A stretch of DNA of 64,000 nucleotides from Nocardia higoensis (GTDB lineage Bacteria > Actinomycetota > Actinomycetes > Mycobacteriales > Mycobacteriaceae), in contig NZ_JADLQN010000004.1 in the NCBI RefSeq assembly GCF_015477835.1, positions 310,001-374,000 on the forward strand. Direction: 5' to 3'. This document shows, one piece after another, positions 41,500 through 49,352 of the stretch. Both the position numbers and the translations under genes were made by a program. The notes under the pieces were generated by a model, which worked only from the letters and a program-made list of their open reading frames with translations, was not told the origin of the DNA and searched no databases. Position 1 is the stretch's first letter. Each line of letters starts with the position of its first letter.

Positions 41500-42128
41500 G
41501 TTGCGGTTACTTCCAATCTGCCCCACGACGCCACACCCGGTGGTGCGGCGGACTGCGACGAACGCACCGGCTCGGTGCGACGAACTCCGTGAGGTATCGA
41601 AACGATTACGAACCGATCACGGAAGTTTGTAAAGCCGCTCCGCTGTCGAACGCGCGTTTGCCGAATGTGTCGCAGGAAAATCTGCGATAGATCTCACAAC
41701 AATCACGGAACAGTTACAGAACCGTTTCACTGTCCGTTTCGTCCCGGTGGTTTCGCTGGTCTCGCGCTCCTGGGAGCGATCGTACGACTCGCTTGATTGT
41801 CGGCATATGTGCAGGTGGGCAGGCTGTCGAGGGGCGTGTGTCGGGAGACGTTGTGGACGATCGTACAACTCTGTGGTTGTTCGGCCCGGCCGGTCGGTTT
41901 CTGCTTCGTGCGGGGAGGTCGCCGTGCCGGACAATAATAGTTTTCCCGTGCAAATGTAACCTGCGCCACACTATAGGTGTTTCTAGATCATCTCTTGGAT
42001 TTCGGCCGCGAAATGCGCCGTGAATTCCGTGGCGAATTGCCTGGTGCCGAGTTACCCGCAGATCTTGCCGATGTTGCTCGGTGGCGCATCGACGCCGGGC
42101 GGCAGGTGTCGACGTTGCGATATCGGCG

Positions 42129-42182
42129 GTGTTGGCGGTGTTGTCGGCGTTGGCAGTGTTGGCAGTGTTGGCGGAGTTGTCG
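42129..42182. repeat. Six tandem copies of a 9-bp unit GTGTTGGCG
   Basis: Copies at 42129, 42138, 42147, 42156, 42165 and 42174 read GTGTTGGCG, GTGTTGTCG, GCGTTGGCA, GTGTTGGCA, GTGTTGGCG and GAGTTGTCG. The array ends 11 bp before the -10 box of the nuclease gene. Confidence 0.8.
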
Positions 42183-42193
42183 GGGGAAGGTCC

Positions 42194-42199
42194 TACTCT
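42194..42199 (+). promoter_or_regulatory. -10 box TACTCT, leaderless start at 42207
   Basis: Seven nt before GTG 42207; directly downstream of the 9-bp repeats. Confidence 0.55.
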
Positions 42200-42206
42200 G
42201 ACCGCC

Positions 42207-44204
42207 GTGCCCGACTCCGAACCTCTCGCCGCCGCCCGGCAGCTGGCCTTCGACGAGCTGGACACCCCGCTCTACGACACCACTTTCGTGGTCGTCGACC
42301 TGGAAACCACCGGTACCAGCCCCGAGGGAGATGCCATCACCGAGATCGGCGCGGTCAAGGTGCGCGGCGGCGAGGTGCTGGGCGAATTCGCCACCCTGGT
42401 CGACCCGGGCCGGGCGATCCCGCCGGAGGTCGTGCGGATCACCGGCATCACCACCGCCCTGGTCTGTGCCGCGCCGCGCATCGAGGCGGTGTTGCCCGCG
42501 TTCCTCGAGTTCGCGGCGGGCGCGGTGCTGGTGGCTCACAACGCCCGCTTCGACACCGCCTTCCTGCGCGCGGCGGCCGCGCGCAGCGAGCTGCCGTGGC
42601 CGAATGCCCCGGTGCTGTGCACGGTGAAGCTGGCCCGGCGCGTGCTCGGGCGCGACGAGGCGCCATCGGTGCGGCTGTCGGCGCTGGCTCATCTGCTCGG
42701 CGCGACCACCCAGCCGACTCACCGCGCCCTCGACGACGCCCGCGCCACCGTCGACGTGCTGCACGCCCTCATCGCCCGGGTCGGCAATCAGGGTGTGCAC
42801 AGCCTGACCGAGTTGCTCGACTACCTGCCCGACGTCACCTCGGGGCAGCGCGCCAAACGTGTCTTCGCCACCGGACTGCCCGCCGAGCCGGGGGTGTACC
42901 TGTTTCGCGGTCCCGCCGACGAAGTCCTCTATATAGGGACGGCGGTGAATCTGCGTCGTCGCGTGCGCACCTACTTCACCGGATCGGAGACCCGCGTCCG
43001 GATGAAGGAGATGGTCGCGCTCGCGACGCGGGTCGACCACGTCGTGTGCGCGCACGGCCTCGAAGCCGGGGTGCGCGAACTGCGCCTGCTCGCCGCGCAC
43101 GCCCCTCCGTACAACCGGCGTTCCAAATTCCCCGCGCGCGCTTGGTGGATCACACTCACCGAGGAGGCGTTCCCTCGCTTCGCCGTGGTGCGCACGCCCA
43201 CGCCGGACGCGCTGGGCCCCTTCCGTTCCCGGACCGACGCGGCCGACATCGCCGCGACCCTGGCCGAGCACGCCGGCTTGCGTACCTGCTCGACCCGGCT
43301 CGCCCGCACGGCCGCCCACGACTGCCCGCCGGCCGTGGTCGGCGGCTGCCCGGCCGCGCGCGATCGTGAAATGCCCCTGACCGCCGCCGAATACGCGCCG
43401 AGGCCCGCCGCCGTCCGTGATCTGATCGCGGGCCGCGACGACACCGTGCTCACCGCCATGCTGGACCGCATCGAAGTCCATTCTCGCGCAGAGCACTTCG
43501 AGACCGCCGCTCGCCTGCGCGACCGCGCCGCCGCCGTCATCCGCGCCCTGCGCCGCATTCAACGCCTGGCCGCGCTGACTCGCATCGCCGAACTGGTCGC
43601 GGCGCATCCCGACGGCGCGGGCGGCTGGGAATTCGCCGTGATCCGCCACGGCAGGCTTGCCGCCGCAGGCGTCGCCCGCCGCGGCACACCCCCGATGCCC
43701 GTCGTCGAACACCTCGTCGCAGCCGCCGAAACCGTGGTCCCCGATGGACGCCGCGTCCCCACCGCCCCGCCAGGGCTGTTCGCTGCGCGGGGGTCCTCGG
43801 GTCTGCCGGAATCGCCCGTGGGCGGCGCTGCCGGGCCGGTGGCTCCCGAGGTCGCGCCCGACCGGCGCCCCTCGCCCGCCGCGGCCGCCGGGCATGCCGA
43901 CACATCGGCCGTGGCCGACGGGCCGGCCGAGCGGGGCGCCCCCGGCCAGGGAGGCGGGGCGGGCCGAGGAGGTGGGTGCGACGAGATCGAATGGGTCGGG
44001 CCCCCGTTGCTGGGCGCGTCACCGGAGGAGGTGGCGCTGATCGCGCGCTGGCTGGACCGGCCGGGGGTACGGATCGTTCGGACGAGCCACGGGTACCACG
44101 AACCCCGATACGGTGCGGGCCGGTTGCTGGCCTGGGCGGAGACGGCCGAGACCGCGGCAAGGGTGCGGCTGGAGGGTGCGGACTACGTCGAGCGCACCGG
44201 TTGA
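42207..44204 (+). CDS. DEDDh exonuclease fused to a GIY-YIG (UvrC-like) domain (Rv2191-like)
   Basis: A 665-residue protein. Residues 25-195 are a DnaQ/epsilon-type 3'-5' exonuclease with D31-E33 (VVVDLETTG), HNARFD with D116, and H172/D177 (THRALDDA). Residues 225-300 are a GIY-YIG domain as in the N-terminal half of UvrC/Cho (GVYLFRG and LYIGTAVNLRRRV). A UvrB-interaction-like helix pair (HFETAARLRDRAAAVI) follows at about 430. Residues 520-600 are a low-complexity Gly/Pro/Ala insert. The protein probably trims and incises DNA in repair. This fusion is typical of actinobacteria. Confidence 0.9.
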   Translation: MPDSEPLAAARQLAFDELDTPLYDTTFVVVDLETTGTSPEGDAITEIGAVKVRGGEVLGEFATLVDPGRAIPPEVVRITGITTALVCAAPRIEAVLPAFLEFAAGAVLVAHNARFDTAFLRAAAARSELPWPNAPVLCTVKLARRVLGRDEAPSVRLSALAHLLGATTQPTHRALDDARATVDVLHALIARVGNQGVHSLTELLDYLPDVTSGQRAKRVFATGLPAEPGVYLFRGPADEVLYIGTAVNLRRRVRTYFTGSETRVRMKEMVALATRVDHVVCAHGLEAGVRELRLLAAHAPPYNRRSKFPARAWWITLTEEAFPRFAVVRTPTPDALGPFRSRTDAADIAATLAEHAGLRTCSTRLARTAAHDCPPAVVGGCPAARDREMPLTAAEYAPRPAAVRDLIAGRDDTVLTAMLDRIEVHSRAEHFETAARLRDRAAAVIRALRRIQRLAALTRIAELVAAHPDGAGGWEFAVIRHGRLAAAGVARRGTPPMPVVEHLVAAAETVVPDGRRVPTAPPGLFAARGSSGLPESPVGGAAGPVAPEVAPDRRPSPAAAAGHADTSAVADGPAERGAPGQGGGAGRGGGCDEIEWVGPPLLGASPEEVALIARWLDRPGVRIVRTSHGYHEPRYGAGRLLAWAETAETAARVRLEGADYVERTG

Positions 44205-44281
44205 ACGGTGCGGCCGGTCGGCGCTCGCCGCGGCCTGGGCGCACGTCGCGTGCGCGGCCGAGCGCGGGGCACCGTCCGCAC

Positions 44282-44287
44282 TAGGCT
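44282..44287 (+). promoter_or_regulatory. -10 box TAGGCT, leaderless start at 44294
   Basis: Six nt before ATG 44294. Confidence 0.5.
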
Positions 44288-44293
44288 GATCCC

Positions 44294-44569
44294 ATGATTA
44301 ACGCGATCGTGCTGATCCACGCCGACAACGCCCGCATCCCGGAGACCGCGCAGGCCGTGGCCGACACCGAGGGCGTGACCGAGGTCTATTCCTGTGCCGG
44401 GGACGTCGACCTGATCGCGATGGTCCGGGTGCGTGACCACGAGCAGATCGCCGAGGTGGTCACCGGGCGGATCGGCAAGGTGCCCGGTGTCGAGCGCACC
44501 ACCACGCACATCGCCTTCAAGTCCTACTCGCGCGCGGACACCGAGAACGGCTTCTCGATCGGTGAGTGA
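44294..44569 (+). CDS. Stand-alone Lrp/AsnC ligand-binding (RAM) domain protein
   Basis: A 91-residue protein consisting only of the RAM domain of Lrp/AsnC regulators (MINAIVLIHADNARIPETAQ, then GVTEVYSCAGDVDLIAMVRV and TTTHIAFKSYSR). It has no DNA-binding helix-turn-helix. Such proteins form oligomers and bind amino acids, and may modulate full-length Lrp proteins. It converges on trpD, hinting at amino-acid sensing, but this is inference. Confidence 0.88.
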   Translation: MINAIVLIHADNARIPETAQAVADTEGVTEVYSCAGDVDLIAMVRVRDHEQIAEVVTGRIGKVPGVERTTTHIAFKSYSRADTENGFSIGE

Positions 44570-44623
44570 CTCGGCCCGCGGATCGGTCCAGCCCGTCGGC
44601 GCCCGCGCTCGACGGCCCCGGAC

Positions 44624-44648
44624 CGGCACCCCGGCAGGCGAGGTGCCG
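44624..44648. terminator. Weak hairpin between the RAM gene and trpD
   Basis: CGGCACC/GGTGCCG (44624-44630 / 44642-44648), 7-bp stem and 11-nt loop, in the 82-bp gap of convergent genes. Confidence 0.4.
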
Positions 44649-44651
44649 TCG

Positions 44652-45758
44652 CTAGGCGTCGCCGAGAGAACGGGTCAGCTGCACCCAGCGGTCGAGTAGT
44701 TCGGCCGCCTTGCTGCTGTCGATGGCCGCCGCGGCGCGCTCGATCGCCGCGCCGAGCGCCTCGTGCACGTCGGCGTCCGCATCGCCCACCCCTCGTGACA
44801 GGTCGTAGGCGACGATCGCGGCCGCCGAGTTCACCAGCACCGCGTCGCGGACCGCGCCGGTGGTTCCGGCCAGCACCGAGCGCGCCACGCCCGCGTTGAC
44901 CTCCGCGTCGCCGCCGCGCAAGGCGTCCAGGTGGACGCGCTCGATACCGAGGCGGGTCGGGTCGATGGTGGTGCGGCGCTTGCGACCGTCGGCGACGATC
45001 CAGGCGTCGGTGACATCGGAGGTGGTGATCTCGTCCAGGCCGTCGGCGCCGCGCACCACCAGCGCACCCGCGCCGCGGTCGGCGAAGACCCCGGCGATCA
45101 CCTCGAGCAGTTCGGGGAAGGCGCAGCCGATGAGCCCGGCGCGCGGCCGGGCCGGGTTGGTCAGCGGACCGAGCACATTGAAGACGGTGGGGATCCCGAT
45201 CTCCCTGCGGGCGGCGCCCGCGAACCGCAGCGCGGGATGGAAGACGGGCGCGAAGCAGAAACCGATGCCCACCTCGCGCACGCACCGCGCCACCGCCTCG
45301 GGACCGAGGTTGAGCTTCACCCCCAGCGCCTCGAGCACGTCGGCGCCGCCGCTCTTGGACGAGGCCGCGCGATTGCCGTGCTTGACCACTGGTACCCCGG
45401 CGGCGGCGACCACGATCGAGGACATGGTGGAGATGTTCACCGAGCCGGAACGGTCGCCGCCGGTGCCGACGATGTCGACCGCGTCGCCGTCGATGCTCAC
45501 CAGGCGCGCGTGCGCGAACATGCCGCGGGCCAAGCCGTCGAGTTCCGCCGGGGTCGGCACCTTGATCTTGATCGCGACGCCGAAGGCGGCGATCTGGGCG
45601 CTGGTGGCGTTGTCGGACATGATCTCGTCCATCACCCACGCGGTGTCGGCGGCGGTCAGGTCACGTCCGTCGGCGAGCGCGCCGAGGATCTGCGGCCAGT
45701 CGCGCGCGCGGTCCCGCTCGGCAGGTACGGCTTGCGCTTCCGGGAGCTGACCGCTCAT
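44652..45758 (-). CDS. trpD: Anthranilate phosphoribosyltransferase
   Basis: A 368-residue enzyme transferring phosphoribosyl to anthranilate in tryptophan synthesis. The PRPP loop VGTGGDRSGSVNISTMSS, the KHGNRAASSKSGGADVLEALG and the hinge NVLGPLTNPARP are intact. ATG 45758 is preceded by AAGGAAC; an upstream GTG/ATG at 45827 would add 23 poorly conserved residues. It is separate from other trp genes, as in mycobacteria (Rv2192c) beside ctaE. Confidence 0.95.
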   Translation of the reverse strand: MSGQLPEAQAVPAERDRARDWPQILGALADGRDLTAADTAWVMDEIMSDNATSAQIAAFGVAIKIKVPTPAELDGLARGMFAHARLVSIDGDAVDIVGTGGDRSGSVNISTMSSIVVAAAGVPVVKHGNRAASSKSGGADVLEALGVKLNLGPEAVARCVREVGIGFCFAPVFHPALRFAGAARREIGIPTVFNVLGPLTNPARPRAGLIGCAFPELLEVIAGVFADRGAGALVVRGADGLDEITTSDVTDAWIVADGRKRRTTIDPTRLGIERVHLDALRGGDAEVNAGVARSVLAGTTGAVRDAVLVNSAAAIVAYDLSRGVGDADADVHEALGAAIERAAAAIDSSKAAELLDRWVQLTRSLGDA

Positions 45759-45970
45759 CTTGTTGTTCCTTCCGGCGCCCGTCCCCGCCGACCGGCGCGG
45801 AATCGGGTGCGCATCGAGATCCGACACATGAACCGATCGCTGAGGAGCCCGGTCCTGTCGAGCAGCCTAGTGCGCGCGGGCGCCGGTGCGGATCGAGTAT
45901 CGGTGCGCCGTCGCGCCCGCCCGGTCACCTTCGCGTCGCAGCGAGGGGCGTGTCCGGTCGCGGGGACACC

Positions 45971-46402
45971 TCATCCGCGGGCCGGGGGCTGCATCACGTC
46001 CCATCCGTCGGCGTGCCCGTCGTGTCGCTGCGCCAGCCCGGCCATCCTCGAGCGTTCCTGCGCGCAGTGCAGCGCGTCGACCACCTGGGTACGGCACAGC
46101 ACCACCCGCATCCACTCGCCGTCGGGTGCAGGCGAGCCCGGCGCGGGGGCGTAGCCGTCCTGCGCGGCGATCTCGCACACCCGTTCCACCTGCCGGTCGG
46201 GCACCCGCAGGTGATGACGGAGCAGCGCGGGTCGCGTCGCGTCGAACCGGGCGGCGCGGTCGAGCGCGGTCGAACATGCTTCGGCGTCGTCGAAGCTCTC
46301 GGCCACCACGGTCAGGTCGGCCGCCCGTGGGTCCAGTTCCACTTCGGCGCCGCGCCCGCCGAGCCGTCGCCAGATACGTCCGATCGGTGATCGCCCGGCC
46401 AC
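45971..46402 (-). CDS. Conserved hypothetical protein, 143 residues
   Basis: GTG 46402 with GAGGAG 5 nt before it. The protein starts MAGRSPIGRIWRRLGG and continues with an alpha/beta ACT- or RAM-like alternation (ADLTVVAESFDDAEACSTAL, then RHHLRVPDRQVERVCEIAAQ). It ends in a polar tail with HDGHADGWD. I can name no family with confidence. It is divergent from ctaE, whose promoter region with a 19-bp tandem repeat it shares, so the two may be co-regulated. Confidence 0.65.
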   Translation of the reverse strand: MAGRSPIGRIWRRLGGRGAEVELDPRAADLTVVAESFDDAEACSTALDRAARFDATRPALLRHHLRVPDRQVERVCEIAAQDGYAPAPGSPAPDGEWMRVVLCRTQVVDALHCAQERSRMAGLAQRHDGHADGWDVMQPPARG

Positions 46403-46431
46403 GTGTACTCCTCGCTCGAAAGTTCTGGGCC

Positions 46432-46469
46432 TCGTCTCAGGATTTCCACATCGTCTCAGGATTTCCACA
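46432..46469. repeat. 19-bp perfect tandem repeat upstream of ctaE
   Basis: TCGTCTCAGGATTTCCACA occurs at 46432-46450 and again at 46451-46469 without a gap. Each copy has the CTCAGG hexamer also repeated in the ctaC promoter. It is 142 bp upstream of ctaE and 30 bp from the divergent hypothetical gene. Confidence 0.8.
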
Positions 46470-46597
46470 TATCAGCCTGTCATGCTGGCGTCGGCCCGGA
46501 TCGCCGCGCGCGTGGTCGAGACCATCTCCCCGCCCGCCATTTCCGACACGTCGGGCCCACTTTCCGACCCCGGTACCCGCGTCGTACTACGAAGAGT

Positions 46598-46603
46598 CAT
46601 ACT
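46598..46603 (+). promoter_or_regulatory. -10 box CATACT of ctaE
   Basis: Seven nt before GTG 46611. A better-matching TACTTA overlaps it 5 nt from the start. Confidence 0.4.
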
Positions 46604-46610
46604 TACCCCT

Positions 46611-47222
46611 GTGACGACCGCAGTAGGGACCCCAGGATCGGCCATTACTCAGCGTGTGCATTCGCTGAACCGGCCCAACATGGTCAGCGTCGGTACCATC
46701 ATCTGGCTGTCGAGCGAGTTGATGTTCTTCGCCGGCCTGTTCGCGATGTACTTCGTGGCGCGCGCCCAAGCTCAGGGCAATTGGCCGCCGGAACCGACCG
46801 AGTTGAACCTCGGGCTCGCCGTGCCGGTCACCGCCGTGCTGGTGGCGTCGTCGTTCACCTGCCAGATGGGCGTGTTCGCGGCGGAGCGCGGCGACGTGTT
46901 CGGCCTGCGCCGCTGGTATCTGCTCACCCTCGCGATGGGCACGTTCTTCGTGCTCGGCCAGGGGTACGAGTACATCCACCTGGTCGAAGAGGGCACGTCG
47001 ATCTCCGGCAGCGCCTACGGTTCGGTGTTCTACATCACCACCGGCTTCCACGGCCTGCACGTCATCGGCGGTCTCATCGCCTTCGTCTTCCTGCTGATCC
47101 GCACGAAGGTCAGCAAGTTCACCCCGGCGCAGGCCACCGCCGCGATCGTCGTGTCGTACTACTGGCACTTCGTCGACATCGTCTGGATCGGTCTGTTCGC
47201 CACGATCTACTTCGTTCGCTGA
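46611..47222 (+). CDS. ctaE: Cytochrome c oxidase subunit III
   Basis: A 203-residue, five-helix subunit of the aa3 oxidase, stabilising the proton-uptake side of subunit I. Family marks are RPNMVSVGTIIWLSSELMFFAGLF at the start, YEYIHL, FYITTGFHGLHVIGGL and SYYWHFVDIVWIGLF at the end. It heads the ctaE-qcrC-qcrA-qcrB cluster, tying the oxidase and the bc1 complex together; the next gene begins 85 bp later. Confidence 0.96.
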   Translation: MTTAVGTPGSAITQRVHSLNRPNMVSVGTIIWLSSELMFFAGLFAMYFVARAQAQGNWPPEPTELNLGLAVPVTAVLVASSFTCQMGVFAAERGDVFGLRRWYLLTLAMGTFFVLGQGYEYIHLVEEGTSISGSAYGSVFYITTGFHGLHVIGGLIAFVFLLIRTKVSKFTPAQATAAIVVSYYWHFVDIVWIGLFATIYFVR

Positions 47223-47307
47223 GTCGCCGGGGCCGGCGTCGGACGATACGACGCTCGGACTCCACACTTCGCACAAGTCGGTTCCGTCTACTCCATAAGG
47301 GACACAG

Positions 47308-48171
47308 ATGAGTTCATCTCCCCCGTCAGCGCCAGAGCCCGCCAGCCCCGGGAACGGCCAGGCCAGCAAGACCCGCAAGCAGCGGCGCGCCCGTCGTCGC
47401 GTCGCGGGCGGGCTCGCGCTCCTGGTGGGCCTGGTCGGAGCCGGCTTCCTCGCTACCGCGTTGACTCCTGAGCCCCAGGTCGCCACGGCAAATCAGGACC
47501 AGTCCGCGCTGATCCGCGAGGGACAACAGCTCTACGACACCTCCTGCGTCACCTGCCACGGTGCCAACCTGCAGGGCGTGACCGATCGCGGTCCGAGCCT
47601 CATCGGCGTCGGCGAGGCGGCGGTCTACTTCCAGGTGTCCTCCGGGCGTATGCCGCTGGCCGCCAACCAGGCGCAGGCCGCGCGCAAGCCCGCCAAGTTC
47701 GACGCCAACCAGATCGACGCCCTCGGCGCCTACATCGCCGCCAACGGCGGTGGCCCCACCGTGGTGCGCGACGAGAACGGCGAGATCGCCCAGGAGTCCC
47801 TGCGCGGTGACGACATCGGCCGCGGTTCGGAGCTGTTCCGGATGAACTGCGCGTCGTGCCACAACTTCACCGGCAAGGGCGGCGCGCTGTCCTCCGGCAA
47901 GTACGCCCCGCCGCTGGAACCCGCCAGCGAACAGCAGATCTACGCGGCCATGCTGACCGGCCCGGAGAACATGCCCAAGTTCTCCGACCGTCAGCTGACG
48001 CCGGAGGAAAAGCGCGACATCATCGCCTACATCAAGAACGCGGCCGAAGAGGCCACCCCCGGTGGGTACGGGCTCGGCGGGTTCGGACCCGCCACCGAGG
48101 CCGTGGCCATCTGGATCGTCGGAATCGTGCTCACCGTCGGTGCGGCGATGTGGATCGGATCCCGATCATGA
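47308..48171 (+). CDS. qcrC: Diheme cytochrome c subunit of the bc1 complex
   Basis: A 287-residue membrane-anchored diheme cytochrome c, the built-in electron wire from the bc1 complex to the aa3 oxidase. Heme sites are C80-VT-C83-H84 and C181-AS-C184-H185. An N-terminal membrane segment lies at 33-52 and a C-terminal anchor at 264-283. ATG 47308 has AAGGGAC upstream. Its stop overlaps the qcrA start (ATGA). Confidence 0.97.
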   Translation: MSSSPPSAPEPASPGNGQASKTRKQRRARRRVAGGLALLVGLVGAGFLATALTPEPQVATANQDQSALIREGQQLYDTSCVTCHGANLQGVTDRGPSLIGVGEAAVYFQVSSGRMPLAANQAQAARKPAKFDANQIDALGAYIAANGGGPTVVRDENGEIAQESLRGDDIGRGSELFRMNCASCHNFTGKGGALSSGKYAPPLEPASEQQIYAAMLTGPENMPKFSDRQLTPEEKRDIIAYIKNAAEEATPGGYGLGGFGPATEAVAIWIVGIVLTVGAAMWIGSRS

Positions 48172-49352
48172 GTGAACAGGAGCGAGACGTGAGCCGGCCG
48201 GACGAGGGGCCAGAAGTGTCGAAGGAGCCGGTGACCACCCCGGCCGACCCGACCGAGGACGAGCTGGACGCGATGACGCGCGACGAACTCGTCGCACTCG
48301 GCACCAAGCGGGACGGCGTCGAGGTCGTCTACCGCGCCGAGCGTTTCCCGGTGCCGGGCACCCGGGCCGAGAAGCGCGCCGAACGCCAGGTGACTTTCTG
48401 GTTCGCGGTGTCCGGTCTCGCGGCCGCCGCTCTCGTGGGCGTGTTCCTGTTCTGGCCGTGGGAATTCAAGGGCTACGGCGAGGAAGGCCACAGCGCCTAC
48501 TCGCTGTTCACCCCGCTGGTCGGCCTGACCTTCGGTATCTCGGTGCTGGTCATCGGCATCGCGGTGCTGCTGATCCGCAAGAAGTTCATCCCGGCCGAGA
48601 TCTCGGTGCAGGAACGTCACGACGGCCCCTCGCCCGAGGTGGAGCGGCGGACCCTCATCGCGCAGTTGCAGGACGCGGGGGAGACCTCCACGCTGGGACG
48701 TCGCAAGATGATCACCCGTACCGCGGGTGCGGGCGTCGGCATTCTCGGCATCGGCTCGCTGCTGGTCTTCGTCGGCGGCATGGTCAAGAACCCGTGGGCC
48801 AAGGGCGACAAGTCGCCGCTGTGGGTGTCCGGTTGGACCCCCGACTACCCGGGCGAGACCATCTACCTGCGGCGCGACACCGGTCGCCCGGAGGACATCG
48901 TGTTGGTGCGTCCGGAGGATCTGGACGCCGGTTCCATGGAAACCGTGTTCCCGTGGAAGGAATCGTGGCGCGGCGACAGCCACGCGACTCTGCAGTCGCT
49001 GCGCGGCATCCGTAACGCTGTCATGCTGATCCGGTTGCGCACCGAAGACGCCGACAAGGCGATCAAGCGTAAGGGCCAGGAGAGCTTCAACTACGGCGAC
49101 TACTTCGCCTACTCGAAGATCTGCACCCACCTCGGCTGCCCGACCTCGCTGTTCGAGCAGCAGACCAACCGGATCCTGTGCCCCTGCCACCAGTCGCAGT
49201 TCTCGGCGACCGAGTGGGGTAAGCCGATCTTCGGTCCCGCCGCTCGTGCGCTGCCTCAGCTGCCGATCACCGTCAACTCCGAGGGCTTCCTGGTCGCCGC
49301 AGGCGACTTCATCGAGCCGCTCGGACCGGCCTTCTGGGAGCGTCGTTCATGA
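48168..49352 (+). CDS. qcrA: Rieske iron-sulfur subunit of the bc1 complex
   Basis: A 394-residue actinobacterial Rieske protein that carries electrons from quinol to the cytochrome c1-like subunit. It has three transmembrane segments (about 73-95, 109-130 and 185-205) ahead of the 2Fe-2S domain. The cluster ligands are C319-T-H321 with C324 of CTHLGC, and C338-P-C340-H341. The N-terminal 60 residues are a polar extension rich in Glu/Asp/Pro. It overlaps qcrC and qcrB by 4 bp each. Confidence 0.97.
   Translation: MSEQERDVSRPDEGPEVSKEPVTTPADPTEDELDAMTRDELVALGTKRDGVEVVYRAERFPVPGTRAEKRAERQVTFWFAVSGLAAAALVGVFLFWPWEFKGYGEEGHSAYSLFTPLVGLTFGISVLVIGIAVLLIRKKFIPAEISVQERHDGPSPEVERRTLIAQLQDAGETSTLGRRKMITRTAGAGVGILGIGSLLVFVGGMVKNPWAKGDKSPLWVSGWTPDYPGETIYLRRDTGRPEDIVLVRPEDLDAGSMETVFPWKESWRGDSHATLQSLRGIRNAVMLIRLRTEDADKAIKRKGQESFNYGDYFAYSKICTHLGCPTSLFEQQTNRILCPCHQSQFSATEWGKPIFGPAARALPQLPITVNSEGFLVAAGDFIEPLGPAFWERRS

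Larger units (their letters stand above)
41500..42206. other. 707-bp intergenic region, AT-rich for this genome
   Basis: It separates the leftward small NlpC/P60 gene and the rightward nuclease gene. Short frames are present but have neither ribosome sites nor the expected codon bias. It contains GATTACGAA (41604-41612), two near-identical 14-mers CGATCGTAC[GA]ACTC (41777-41790 and 41858-41871), the nine-base repeats at 42129 and a -10 box at 42194. The AT-rich middle (about 41590-41990) could bind a silencer such as Lsr2. Confidence 0.55.

Noticed and set aside
41500..41960. Cyclic di-AMP (ydaO-type) riboswitch upstream of the small NlpC/P60 gene
   Set aside because: Such riboswitches often precede cell-wall hydrolase genes in actinobacteria, but I could not find the conserved core of the motif on the minus strand here.
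41714..42265. Minus-strand frame with Asn-Thr-Ala repeats
   Set aside because: It is the translation of the 9-bp DNA repeats and the AT-rich region, without ribosome site or homology.
41988..43895. 635-codon frame opposite the DEDDh nuclease gene
   Set aside because: The plus strand carries the exonuclease and GIY-YIG motifs, and the opposite frame is Gly/Arg-rich without motifs.
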